A stretch of 55,139 nt of DNA, taken from the NCBI GenBank assembly GCA_018662405.1, contig JABJGE010000054.1, positions 1 to 55,139 of the forward strand, in the 5' to 3' direction. Below the pieces are notes generated by a model. That model did no database searches and had not been told where the DNA came from. It saw only the letters and a list, made by a program, of their open reading frames with translations. The DNA is from Campylobacteraceae bacterium (GTDB lineage: Bacteria > Campylobacterota > Campylobacteria > Campylobacterales > Arcobacteraceae). Every line of letters begins with the position of its first letter. Within the stretch, counting starts at the first letter, position 1. Shown here piece by piece: positions 30,725 through 39,282 of this stretch. The translations under genes were made by a program, and so were the position numbers.

Positions 30725-31861
30725 TTATATATTATTTATAGCCTCTTGTAATTTAATTGCCTGATTGTGTTCTTTAACATCATGGCATCTAATTATACTA
30801 GCACCTTTTGATAATCCATTTAGATGTATAGAAAGAGTACCAGGTAACCTATCTTCTGTTTTAGTAGGAATTATTTTATCTATCATAGATTTACGACTTG
30901 CTCCTAAAAGTATTTCATGTCCAAAGTGTTGAAAATGTTCAAGGTTTTTTAATAATATTAGATTATGTTCTAATGTTTTACCAAAACCTATGCCTACATC
31001 AAGAATTATTTTTTTAATACCAAAGCTTTTTGCTTTTATAATTCTATTTTTAAAAAAGTTATCAATATCTATTATTAGATCATTATATATTGGATTTTCT
31101 TGCATAGTATCAGGAGATCCATTCATATGCATTATTACAACTGTAGCATTATATTTTGCTACAAGCTTTGCTATTTTATCGTTCTCTAAACCTGTAATAT
31201 CATTCACTATATTAAATTTATTTTTTAAAGCATATTTTACTACTTTTGGTGAATATGAATCAATACTAAAATCAACTTCTTTATATAGTTTTTCTTGCTT
31301 AATCTGATCAATAATTGGTTTAACTCTTTGCAGTTCCTCTTTTTGGCTTATAGTTTTACTTCCTGGTTTACTTGAAACACCACCAATATCAATTATTGTA
31401 GCACCATCTTTAATCATTTGTCTGATTTTAGAAATTGCATTTGATCCCTCAAATCTACTGTTTTGATAAAAACTATCATCATTTGCATTTATAACACCCA
31501 TTATTCTTGTATTGTATTTCTTAGTATTGATGAATGATTTAAGATGTTTTGCTAATTCTTTTAATCCAAATGGTTGTGCTAATTCTTTTCGTGATAATAG
31601 TTTAAAATGTTTATTAGTACCTATTAATATTACATCTACATATTTTTCACGAGCAACAATAACTCCATGAGGTACTGCTAAATCAGCCCCTATTGATAGA
31701 GCATCTTGCTTTAATATATTTGCAGCACCCACATGTATATTTTTTATATATAATAAGTTTATATTTGTTTTATCAGACATAATCTTAGCACCAGTTTCAT
31801 CTGACCCTAATTTTTGAAATGCTTGTAAAGCATTTAATTTATCTAATTTATAAAAATTCAT
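30725..31861 (-). CDS. folP: Dihydropteroate synthase with a long N-terminal extension
   Basis: FolP joins p-aminobenzoate to the pterin precursor of folate and is the sulfonamide target. The catalytic TIM barrel starts near residue 119 (RIMGVINANDDSF). It includes the pterin loop DIGGVSSKPG, a VNDITG segment and LGASRKSMI. The first roughly 115 residues form an extra domain with no recognised function; long FolP proteins are known from Campylobacter and Helicobacter. It overlaps holB by one base and is the last gene of the rppH-lysC-hobA-holB-folP unit. Confidence 0.94.
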   Translation of the reverse strand: MNFYKLDKLNALQAFQKLGSDETGAKIMSDKTNINLLYIKNIHVGAANILKQDALSIGADLAVPHGVIVAREKYVDVILIGTNKHFKLLSRKELAQPFGLKELAKHLKSFINTKKYNTRIMGVINANDDSFYQNSRFEGSNAISKIRQMIKDGATIIDIGGVSSKPGSKTISQKEELQRVKPIIDQIKQEKLYKEVDFSIDSYSPKVVKYALKNKFNIVNDITGLENDKIAKLVAKYNATVVIMHMNGSPDTMQENPIYNDLIIDIDNFFKNRIIKAKSFGIKKIILDVGIGFGKTLEHNLILLKNLEHFQHFGHEILLGASRKSMIDKIIPTKTEDRLPGTLSIHLNGLSKGASIIRCHDVKEHNQAIKLQEAINNI

Positions 31862-32490
31862 TAAGAAATCCTATTTTTAATATTCAATATTGTTAGTAAA
31901 ACTGTAGTAAGTATATTTATAGGTTTCGAATTCAATTCTAGCAATTTAATAGATTTTGAGAATAATAATAATTCAGATTCTTCTAATTTTATATTTAAAG
32001 ATTTACTTTCATATAGTATTGATTGAATAATATCTTTTGCATCATTTTTTGAGATTCTTTGATTCTCTTTTAAAAATAGATATATATCTTTTAGATCTTT
32101 TTTAAATATATTATGATTACTATATTCTTTTTTATTTAATGACTTAATATACTTATGTGGTAATCTAGAAATTATTGTAGGTAAAAGGTTTGATTTTGAT
32201 GTTGTAATAATTATAAAAATAATATTTTTTGGTGGCTCTTCTAGTATTTTTAAAAGTTTATTCTGTGCTTCTAATTCAAATTTATTTCCACATAAAATAA
32301 TATACTTTGATTCAGATGAAGCTATATATGCTTCTTTTATAACTTTCTTTGCTTGTTCAATTTTAAAGTTGTCTTTGTTTTCTTCTTCGTTTTGAAATAT
32401 TCTGTGAGTATGTAATGGTAGAGTAGGAACTAATTCACTTAGATATAGATCAATATCTTTAGTGATTATGATCTGTGAATTAGTTATCAT
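31861..32490 (-). CDS. holB: DNA polymerase III delta' subunit, short form
   Basis: The 209-residue protein resembles the clamp-loader delta' subunit only in its central part: IEQAKKVIKEAYIASSES, then ALNKLLKILEEPP-type sequence (AQNKLLKILEEPPKN) and LLPTIISRL. The N-terminal nucleotide loop region and zinc module of full-length delta' are missing, and the C-terminal collar domain is reduced. Such short forms exist in Campylobacterota. It lies five bases after hobA, so DNA replication genes are adjacent, and overlaps folP by one base. Confidence 0.85.
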   Translation of the reverse strand: MITNSQIIITKDIDLYLSELVPTLPLHTHRIFQNEEENKDNFKIEQAKKVIKEAYIASSESKYIILCGNKFELEAQNKLLKILEEPPKNIIFIIITTSKSNLLPTIISRLPHKYIKSLNKKEYSNHNIFKKDLKDIYLFLKENQRISKNDAKDIIQSILYESKSLNIKLEESELLLFSKSIKLLELNSKPINILTTVLLTILNIKNRIS

Positions 32491-32495
32491 AATAT

Positions 32496-33047
32496 TTAGT
32501 CTGTAGTTACTTCTGCAAATAAAATTGCATTTAATGTTTTATTAAATAATTTATACATTTGAAGTAGCTTTATATCAAGTGTAGGATCATTTTCATTAAA
32601 TGTTAAACTACCTGGTAGTGTCTCATCAATAAGCCATAAAAAAGAGTTTGCATGGTATTTAGGTAAAATTGATTGCTTACTTTCACCTTTTCCAATATAC
32701 CAAAAAATATATCCATTTGGAAAAGATATATTTAGCATATCAATGATTAATTGAATATCTTCTTCTGAATTTATATTTTTATAATTGCTATATAATGATT
32801 TGAAATCATAGAATGGTAAATTTGGTCTACCATTTTTAATATGATTTATATTTGATAATATATATTCCCCAAACCAATCTCGATTATCATCTGTTAAAAT
32901 AAGAACAGTACAATTTTCATCTAATAAACTTTTTAATGATTTTACAACAAGAGGTGTCCATTCAAACTTTTGTTCTTCAAGCCAAGAAGAATCAACAATA
33001 TTCTCTTTTCTAATTGTATTAATTGTCCAGTTTAATATTTCTTGCAT
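32496..33047 (-). CDS. hobA: DnaA-binding initiation factor HobA
   Basis: HobA tetramers bind DnaA domain I and help it assemble at the origin; the protein is characteristic of Campylobacterota and is a functional analogue of DiaA. The 183 residues match by length and by the pattern LNWTINTIRKE, SWLEEQKFEW, LTDDNRDWFGEYIL and RPNLPFYDFKSL, with EVTTD at the C-terminus. This identification is from memory of the Helicobacter and Campylobacter proteins. It lies between lysC and holB. Confidence 0.85.
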   Translation of the reverse strand: MQEILNWTINTIRKENIVDSSWLEEQKFEWTPLVVKSLKSLLDENCTVLILTDDNRDWFGEYILSNINHIKNGRPNLPFYDFKSLYSNYKNINSEEDIQLIIDMLNISFPNGYIFWYIGKGESKQSILPKYHANSFLWLIDETLPGSLTFNENDPTLDIKLLQMYKLFNKTLNAILFAEVTTD

Positions 33048-33059
33048 ATAGTTATTTTA

Positions 33060-34271
33060 CTACTTATCTAGGTTGTACGCATCATGTAAGCTTCTTACTG
33101 CAAGCTCACTATATTTTTCTTCAATAATCATAGATATTTTGATTTCACTTGTACTAATAATTCTAATATTAATATTATTATTAGCTAATGCAGAAAATGC
33201 TTTACTAGCAACTCCTGTGTGTGATTTCATACCAACACCAACAATTGAAACTTTACAAATAGCATCATTATAATCAATATTTACACAATCATTTGTAAAC
33301 TTTTCCATAACTATTTTAGTAGCTTCTAAATCTGTTGTTGGAACTGTGAAGTCTAAATCAGTCTTGCCGTCAACACCTACAGTTTGAACAATCATATCAA
33401 CATTTATATTTTCATCTGCTAGGCTTGTAAAAATAGATGCAGCAATTCCAGGTTTATCAGATACTCCATACATTCCAACTCTAACTTGACTTTTATCTAG
33501 TGCAATACCACTTACAATTGGTTTTTCCATAATATTTTCTTCCTTTGTAATTAGTGTTCCCTCAACTTCTGGAGTGAAACTACTTCTTGATACTAAATTT
33601 ACATTTAATTTTTTTGCCATCTCTACTGATCTATTTTGTAAAACTTTTGCCCCAAGTGAAGCTAATTCTAACATCTCATCATAAGATATTTTTTCTAACT
33701 TTCTTGCATTTGGTTCAATTCTAGGATCAGTAGTATATATACCATCTACATCTGTATATATTTCACATACATCAGCTTCTAATGCTCCAGCAATTGCTAC
33801 AGCACTTAAATCACTACCCCCACGACCAAGTGTTGTTACTCTACCATTTTCAATATCTACACCTTGAAATCCTGCTACAATGATTATATTTCCATCATCT
33901 AAAGTAGTTTTCATTTTTTCTGTATCAATTCTTTCAATTCTAGCTTTAGTATGTGAAGTATCTGTAATAATTCCAGCTTCTCTACCACTCATAGATGTAG
34001 TTGGATAACCTTGTTCATTTAGTGCAATTGAAAGAAGTGCTGAAGTAACTCTTTCTCCTGAACTTAAAAGTGTATCCATCTCTTTTTCATTTGGTTTGGA
34101 ACTAAAAGTACTTGCGTATTCAATAAGTTTGTTTGTTTCTCCGCTCATTGCAGATACAACTGCTACTATTGAGTCACCATTGTCTTTTAGTTTTTTAATT
34201 ATATTAGCAACATTTTGGATTCTATCAAGTGATCCTACACTTGTACCACCAAATTTAAGTACTTTTAACAT
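33060..34271 (-). CDS. lysC: Aspartate kinase
   Basis: LysC phosphorylates aspartate, the first step toward lysine, threonine, methionine and diaminopimelate. KFGGTSVGS at residues 6-14 and the GREAGI and FTTLGRGGSDLSA-type motifs (VTTLGRGGSDLSA) define the kinase domain. Two ACT domains after about residue 260 should confer amino-acid feedback. The 403-residue length fits the monofunctional Gram-negative form. It lies between rppH (13 bases) and hobA (12 bases). Confidence 0.97.
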   Translation of the reverse strand: MLKVLKFGGTSVGSLDRIQNVANIIKKLKDNGDSIVAVVSAMSGETNKLIEYASTFSSKPNEKEMDTLLSSGERVTSALLSIALNEQGYPTTSMSGREAGIITDTSHTKARIERIDTEKMKTTLDDGNIIIVAGFQGVDIENGRVTTLGRGGSDLSAVAIAGALEADVCEIYTDVDGIYTTDPRIEPNARKLEKISYDEMLELASLGAKVLQNRSVEMAKKLNVNLVSRSSFTPEVEGTLITKEENIMEKPIVSGIALDKSQVRVGMYGVSDKPGIAASIFTSLADENINVDMIVQTVGVDGKTDLDFTVPTTDLEATKIVMEKFTNDCVNIDYNDAICKVSIVGVGMKSHTGVASKAFSALANNNINIRIISTSEIKISMIIEEKYSELAVRSLHDAYNLDK

Positions 34272-34284
34272 TTATACCTCTCCA

Positions 34285-34773
34285 TTATAAGTAACCTTCT
34301 TTTTTAAAGTATTGTAATACTTCTTTGTAAACTGTTCTTTTAAAATATGTTACATGATCAAAAATATTTTTTGATGGTACAAATTTATAATCATCAAATT
34401 CTGGTATTTCTGTATCAATATTTATTTTTGCACCACTATTTAATTTTACAAGAAAATATTGTTGCTTTTGTCCATCGTATGGAGCCATCTTTTTAGCAAC
34501 AGATTGTGGAAAATCATAGCTTACCCATTTTGGGTATTTTGCTACAATACTAACATCATCTGTACCAATTTCTTCTTTTAATTCTCTAAATAGTGCAGCT
34601 TCAACATCTTCACCTTCATCAATACCACCTTGCGGGAATTGCCAAGCATTTGTATCGACATCTATTCTAGATGCGATAAATACATCACAAGTTAATGGGT
34701 ATTTAGAAGATAAAACAATTGCAGCGACATTTGGTCTATAGTTTTTAGTATTTTTTTCTTTTTCTTCTATCAT
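34285..34773 (-). CDS. rppH: RNA pyrophosphohydrolase (Nudix family)
   Basis: RppH removes pyrophosphate from 5'-triphosphate mRNA ends, starting decay. The Nudix box spans residues 49-70, with G49, E55, R63, E64, E67, E68 and G70 in register. YRPNVAAIVLSSKYP and NAWQFPQGGIDEGED are typical of the family. At 162 residues it matches the Campylobacterota form. It heads the minus-strand lysC-hobA-holB-folP group and diverges from the catB-like gene. Confidence 0.92.
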   Translation of the reverse strand: MIEEKEKNTKNYRPNVAAIVLSSKYPLTCDVFIASRIDVDTNAWQFPQGGIDEGEDVEAALFRELKEEIGTDDVSIVAKYPKWVSYDFPQSVAKKMAPYDGQKQQYFLVKLNSGAKINIDTEIPEFDDYKFVPSKNIFDHVTYFKRTVYKEVLQYFKKEGYL

Positions 34774-34927
34774 TTAATTTAATCTTTTTTATTTATAATA
34801 TAACGGGATGATATCTAAAAAATATTTAAAAAGTGCTTTTGAAATATTTGTAGTATAGTCTTGTTTCCTTTCTTATGTTTAAAATTAAAATATATGATAA
34901 ACTACCAATATATAAACAGGAGTATAT

Positions 34928-35563
34928 ATGAAATCATTTCATTTTGAAAATCAGTTTTCTTCTCAACTATTACATGAAACAGTTAAACATCCTAATATAA
35001 GCATAGGTGTTTTTTCTTACTATTCAGGATATCACCATAAGCATGATTTTGTAGAGTGTGTAAGATACTTACATGATAAAAGAAAAGACGTAGATAGACT
35101 AATTATTGGTAGTTATTGCTCTATTGGTTCAGGGGCTGTATTTATGATGGCTGGTAATCAAGGTCATAATTCTCAATGGTTGAGTACATTTCCCTTTTAT
35201 TTTCAGGCAAATATTTTCAAAAAAGCAAAAAATGGCTTTGAAAGAGTAGGTGACACTACTATTGGAAATGATGTATGGATAGGCTCAGAAGCTATGATAA
35301 TGCCAGGTATAAAAATAGGAGATGGTGCTATTATTGCAGCACGTGCAGTAGTGACAAAAGATATTCCTCCGTACACAGTTGTAGGTGGGAATCCAGCTTT
35401 ATTTATAAGAAGTCGTTTTAATGAAAAAGAAATAGAACAATTACTTACTATGAAGTGGTGGAATTGGACAGAAGATAAAGTAAAAGAAAATATGCCTCTT
35501 ATTTGTAGTGCAAATATAGATGAGTTATATACATATTGGAATGATAATAAAAAAGATTTATAA
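34928..35563 (+). CDS. catB: CatB-like xenobiotic acetyltransferase (hexapeptide repeat)
   Basis: The 211-residue protein is a left-handed beta-helix acyltransferase of the CatB/Vat group, which acetylates chloramphenicol or streptogramin A from acetyl-CoA. Residues 56-150 carry hexapeptide repeats (LIIGSYCSIGSGAVF, GDTTIGNDVWIGSEAMIMPG). H80 in MAGNQGHNSQWLSTFPF is the expected catalytic base. The C-terminus RFNEKEIEQLLTMKWWNW is typical. CAGGAGT precedes the ATG, and TATGAT at 34893-34898 may be its -10. Substrate range cannot be read from sequence; it may be intrinsic or acquired. Confidence 0.85.
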   Translation: MKSFHFENQFSSQLLHETVKHPNISIGVFSYYSGYHHKHDFVECVRYLHDKRKDVDRLIIGSYCSIGSGAVFMMAGNQGHNSQWLSTFPFYFQANIFKKAKNGFERVGDTTIGNDVWIGSEAMIMPGIKIGDGAIIAARAVVTKDIPPYTVVGGNPALFIRSRFNEKEIEQLLTMKWWNWTEDKVKENMPLICSANIDELYTYWNDNKKDL

Positions 35564-35599
35564 TAATACAAGCACTAAAGTGTTAGCATATTACAATAT

Positions 35600-35623
35600 A
35601 GGTATTGATATAAATACCTTTTA
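35600..35623 (+). terminator. Possible terminator between catB and hemW
   Basis: AGGTATT and AATACCT make a seven-base stem around GATATA, followed by a short TTTT. It fits a weak intrinsic terminator for catB, just before the hemW ribosome-binding site. It could equally be a leader hairpin of hemW. Confidence 0.4.
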
Positions 35624-35637
35624 GAGGACTTATTAAA

Positions 35638-36705
35638 TTGCTTTTATATTTACACATACCATTTTGCGATAGCAAATGCAACTATTGTGCTTTCAACTCT
35701 TATGTAGGTTTATATACCCTTAAACAGTCATATATGGATGCACTATACAAGCAATTAAAATATGAATTAGAAAATAATAATATTAAAAAATTAGAATCAG
35801 TATTTATAGGTGGAGGAACACCATCATGTGTAGATACAAAGTATTATAAACCAATATTTGATTTATTAAAAGATTATATAGATGATAGTATTGAAATAAC
35901 TACTGAGGCTAATCCCAATTCAGCTACTTTTGAATGGTTACAAAATATGTATGCTTATGGTGTTAACCGTGTTAGTTTTGGTGTTCAAAGTTTTGATAAT
36001 GAAAAATTAGAGTTTTTAGCCAGAAATCATAATAAAAACCATGCAATTGATGCTGTGATGAATGCCCAAAAAATAGGCTTTGAAAGAATTAATTGTGATA
36101 TTATTTATGATACATTTGTAGATACAAAAGCTCTTATTAATAATGATCTTGAAGTTATAAAAACATTACCAATAGATCATATAAGTGTATATAGTTTAAC
36201 ACTAGAAGAGGGTACTAAATTTTATAATAAAAGTGAAGTGAAAGTTGAAGATGAAGATATGGCTAGGCATATTTTTGAAAAACTAACAGACTTTGGATTT
36301 AAACAGTATGAAATATCAAATTTTGCTAAAGATAAAAATAGTCAATGTAAACATAATATTGGGTATTGGAAATATGAAAACTATTTAGGTATTGGTTCTG
36401 GTGCTGTTGGATGTTTTGATAATAAAAGAACATATACAAATAAGGATGTGCAAAAATATATTGTTAATCCTATAGAGTATGAGTCTATTGAAAATTTAAG
36501 TGATGATGATATATTAATTGAAAAGACTTTATTAGGTTTAAGATCAACTATTGGATGTGATTTAAATTTATATAATAATACTCAATTAGAAAAGATTAAA
36601 ATATTAGAAGAAAATAAAAAAATACTTATTAAAGATTTTAGATTTTATAGTTATGACTTTATGCTTGCAGATGAGGTTTCATTGTTTATTGTAGATGATA
36701 TTTAG
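35638..36705 (+). CDS. hemW: Radical SAM heme chaperone HemW (HemN-like)
   Basis: HemW is a radical SAM protein that binds heme and delivers it to respiratory enzymes; it is often misnamed oxygen-independent coproporphyrinogen oxidase. The cluster motif C10-x3-C14-x2-C17 (CDSKCNYC) and the HemN-type FIGGGTPS and TTEANP segments are present. The 355 residues are shorter than true HemN and lack its N-terminal extension. The start is TTG behind AGAGG. The following TSUP gene begins eight bases later. Confidence 0.9.
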   Translation: MLLYLHIPFCDSKCNYCAFNSYVGLYTLKQSYMDALYKQLKYELENNNIKKLESVFIGGGTPSCVDTKYYKPIFDLLKDYIDDSIEITTEANPNSATFEWLQNMYAYGVNRVSFGVQSFDNEKLEFLARNHNKNHAIDAVMNAQKIGFERINCDIIYDTFVDTKALINNDLEVIKTLPIDHISVYSLTLEEGTKFYNKSEVKVEDEDMARHIFEKLTDFGFKQYEISNFAKDKNSQCKHNIGYWKYENYLGIGSGAVGCFDNKRTYTNKDVQKYIVNPIEYESIENLSDDDILIEKTLLGLRSTIGCDLNLYNNTQLEKIKILEENKKILIKDFRFYSYDFMLADEVSLFIVDDI

Positions 36706-36713
36706 AGGTTAAT

Positions 36714-37451
36714 ATGATTGAGTTAAGTATATTTGGAATATTAACTGGATTTATATCTGGATTTTTTGGTGTTGGTGGAGGGATGGTATTAGTTCCTATG
36801 CTTTTATATTATGGATTTAATATGAAAGAAGCAGTTAGTATATCTATTATGCAAATGGTTTTTTCTTCAATATTTGGATCTATTTTAAATACTCAAAAAA
36901 ATAAACAAATTTTAAAATATGGTACATTTTTAGGAATAGGTGGTTTTCTTGGTGGATTAAATAGTGGAAGTATTTTAGAAGTTACAGATGCTATATTTCT
37001 AGAATATTTATTCATTGTTATTGTTTGTTTTGCAATATATAGAGTAGCAAAAAGTAGTGTGATTGATGATGAAAATATTCCAGAGCAAAGTATTTTAAAA
37101 CTTTTAATTATAGGATTTTTTATTGGAATGATTGCTATGTCAATTGGAGTAGGGGGTGCAGTTATGCTTACGCCTATTTTAGCTACATATTTACATTATA
37201 ATTTAAAAATAGCAAGTGCTATGGGCTTGTTCTTTGTTATGTTTAGTTCATTAGCAGGTTTTATATCACTATCATTTAGTGGTCAAATGCTTTATAGTGA
37301 AGGCTTTACAGTAGGAATTGCATCATTAGTTGGTGTATACTTAGGAATAAAAGCTAAAAATATTGTACATATAAAATCATTTAAAAATTATATTTTAATT
37401 TTATATATAATCATTTTAGTTTCAATGATTTTTAAAATATTTACAGTATAA
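36714..37451 (+). CDS. TSUP-family (TauE/SafE) membrane permease
   Basis: The 245-residue membrane protein has two internal repeats, each with a glycine-rich re-entrant signature: GFISGFFGVGGGMVLVP at about 8-24 and GFFIGMIAMSIGVGGAVMLTP in the second half. About seven to eight hydrophobic helices are predicted by eye. TSUP members export sulfite, sulfoacetate or other organosulfur anions; the substrate here is unknown. It lies between hemW and a coiled-coil protein in a plus-strand gene run. Confidence 0.88.
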   Translation: MIELSIFGILTGFISGFFGVGGGMVLVPMLLYYGFNMKEAVSISIMQMVFSSIFGSILNTQKNKQILKYGTFLGIGGFLGGLNSGSILEVTDAIFLEYLFIVIVCFAIYRVAKSSVIDDENIPEQSILKLLIIGFFIGMIAMSIGVGGAVMLTPILATYLHYNLKIASAMGLFFVMFSSLAGFISLSFSGQMLYSEGFTVGIASLVGVYLGIKAKNIVHIKSFKNYILILYIIILVSMIFKIFTV

Positions 37452-37458
37452 TGAATCT

Positions 37459-37881
37459 ATGGAAAATAACAATCAAACAACAACTCAACAATTAGAAAAT
37501 GCGATAAATACATTATTAGATGCTTATGAAGTTCTACAAGAAGAAAATAATGAAAAAGATTTAACAATTCAAACCTTACAAGATAAAATACAATCTTTAG
37601 AAGATAATATAGAAAATATTGAAGATGATAATGGTAAACAAAATTCTACTCTTGGAAGTATGCTTGGTAAAATAGAATCTATACTTGGTGGTAATAAAAC
37701 AGAACTTTCAACTATAACTTCTGCTGCTTCTACGGATCAATCTACGCTTACATTTGAAGATAATAAAACAGAAGAGATAGATGCTATTAATATTGATGAT
37801 ATTATTGTAAATCCAGAAAGAACAGAAAAAAATGGATTTGATGAAGATAGAATGAATAAGCTTTTAGGTGGATTTAACTAA
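37459..37881 (+). CDS. Acidic coiled-coil protein of unknown function
   Basis: The 140-residue protein begins with a polar TTTQQ stretch. It then shows a heptad-patterned helix from about residue 10 to 58 (LLDAYEVLQEENNEKD, LQDKIQSLEDNIENIEDD). A flexible Ser/Thr-rich middle and an acidic C-terminus ending DRMNKLLGGFN follow. There is no signal peptide or membrane segment. The short N-terminal coiled coil recalls division-associated ZapB-type helices only superficially. It follows the TSUP gene by seven bases. Confidence 0.7.
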   Translation: MENNNQTTTQQLENAINTLLDAYEVLQEENNEKDLTIQTLQDKIQSLEDNIENIEDDNGKQNSTLGSMLGKIESILGGNKTELSTITSAASTDQSTLTFEDNKTEEIDAINIDDIIVNPERTEKNGFDEDRMNKLLGGFN

Positions 37882-37896
37882 GAAATTAGTATTTCA

Positions 37897-38175
37897 ATGA
37901 TTATAAATTTAGATAAAAATAAGCTATATTCAACTTTTAGTGTTTCAGATTTTTCTGAATTAGAAAATAGTTTTGAGACCCTTGCACCTTCTATGGTAGA
38001 GTATTATTTGTCTTCACTAAGTGGTGAAGATGAAACATATATAAATAGAAGTAAAATACAAAATACAGTTTATTTAGATGAATATACAATTTATTTAGAT
38101 TATGATGATAATACATACTTAGAAATCACTTCAAAAAATGAAGATGATGAATATTCTACTGGTTCTTTATGGTAG
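37897..38175 (+). CDS. Small acidic protein of unknown function
   Basis: The 92-residue protein is very rich in Asp, Glu, Ser and Tyr. It appears to form alternating strands near its C-terminus (NTVYLDEYTIYLDYDDNTYL). No cysteine, signal peptide or hydrophobic helix is present. Its last seven bases overlap the start of the methyltransferase gene, which favours it being a real, coupled gene. I do not recognise the family. Confidence 0.65.
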   Translation: MIINLDKNKLYSTFSVSDFSELENSFETLAPSMVEYYLSSLSGEDETYINRSKIQNTVYLDEYTIYLDYDDNTYLEITSKNEDDEYSTGSLW

Positions 38176-38918
38176 ATTCAAATAATACAATTACATTATA
38201 TCAACCAGAAAATGGATACTGTTATAATAGTGATACACATCTTCTATTTCAATTTATTTGTGATGGATTAGATAAATTTAAAAATATAAATGGCTCATTA
38301 TTAGATATAGGTAGTGGTAGTGGCATATTAGGCTTACTTGTAGCAAGAGAGTTTAGTAAACTATCGTTAAATCAATGTGAAATTCAAGATATATTTGAAT
38401 TTTTATCACTCAAAAATTCACAAATAAATAATATATCTACTACAATGCATAAAGGTTCTATTTTAGATATGGAATTTGATAAACAGTTTGATATTATAGT
38501 TTCTAATCCCCCATTCTATCATAGTCAAGTAGTAAAGTCACAAAATGAAAATATTAAAATTGCTAGGTATAATGATAATATGCCTTTAAAAAATTTCATA
38601 ATGAAAACATCAAAAATATTAACTGCAAATGGTAAGTTTTTCTTTTGCTATGATGCTAAACAGATTAATGAAATAATATCAATATGTAAAGATGTAAATT
38701 TAAATATTGAAGCTATAAAATTTTTACATCCTAAGGATAATAAGAACGCGACAATAGTAATGATTTATGCAAGAAAAAATTCAAAATCATTAATGCAAAT
38801 TTATCCTCCATTTATTATGTTTGATAATGGTGGAGAATTTAAACAAGAGATATTAGATATTTATGTAAAATGTTCGACACATAGTATTAAGGTAAATATG
38901 GAGCTAGTAAATGATTAG
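38169..38918 (+). CDS. TrmN6-like tRNA adenine-N6 methyltransferase
   Basis: The 249 residues have the SAM-binding motif LDIGSGSGILG at 45-55 and the catalytic NPPF at 113-116, which is typical of N6-adenine and related amino methyltransferases. The N-terminal YQPENGYCYNSDTHLL resembles YfiC/TrmN6, which modifies A37 of tRNA-Val(1). It overlaps the small acidic gene by seven bases and the YkgJ gene by eight, so the three are probably translated together. Which RNA it modifies is uncertain. Confidence 0.85.
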   Translation: MVDSNNTITLYQPENGYCYNSDTHLLFQFICDGLDKFKNINGSLLDIGSGSGILGLLVAREFSKLSLNQCEIQDIFEFLSLKNSQINNISTTMHKGSILDMEFDKQFDIIVSNPPFYHSQVVKSQNENIKIARYNDNMPLKNFIMKTSKILTANGKFFFCYDAKQINEIISICKDVNLNIEAIKFLHPKDNKNATIVMIYARKNSKSLMQIYPPFIMFDNGGEFKQEILDIYVKCSTHSIKVNMELVND

Positions 38919-39282
38919 TCATAATGAATTTAATTATAAATTCGATGAATTAAAATGCAAAGAGTGTGAGGGTAATTGCTGTATTGGAGAATCAGGATAT
39001 ATTTGGATTACAAATGATGAAATTACATTTTTAGCAGATCATTTAGGGATAAGTCAAAAAGAGACAATCGATAAATACTTGTTTAAAGCTAGATATAAAT
39101 ATTCAATTAAAGAGAAACAACTACCAGAAAATAATTATGCTTGTGTATTTTTTGACTTAGATAAAAAACAATGTAGTATATATGATGCACGACCAAAACA
39201 ATGTAGAACATTTCCTTTTTGGGATTATTTTAAAGAAAAACTAGATGAGGTAAAGCAAGAATGCCCGGCTATAGTAGACTAA
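38911..39282 (+). CDS. YkgJ-family cysteine-cluster protein
   Basis: The 123-residue protein has the CxxC-x3-CC arrangement at C16, C19, C23 and C24 and later C78, C88 and C98 (YDARPKQCRTFPFWD). This is the pattern of the UPF0153/YkgJ family thought to bind a metal or iron-sulfur cluster. The biochemical role is not established. It overlaps the methyltransferase by eight bases and the TPR gene by 22. Confidence 0.88.
   Translation: MISHNEFNYKFDELKCKECEGNCCIGESGYIWITNDEITFLADHLGISQKETIDKYLFKARYKYSIKEKQLPENNYACVFFDLDKKQCSIYDARPKQCRTFPFWDYFKEKLDEVKQECPAIVD

Noticed and set aside
34774-34927. Small RNA or gene between rppH and catB
   Set aside because: The stretch is very AT-rich with no open frame, stable hairpin or recognisable RNA; probably only divergent promoters.
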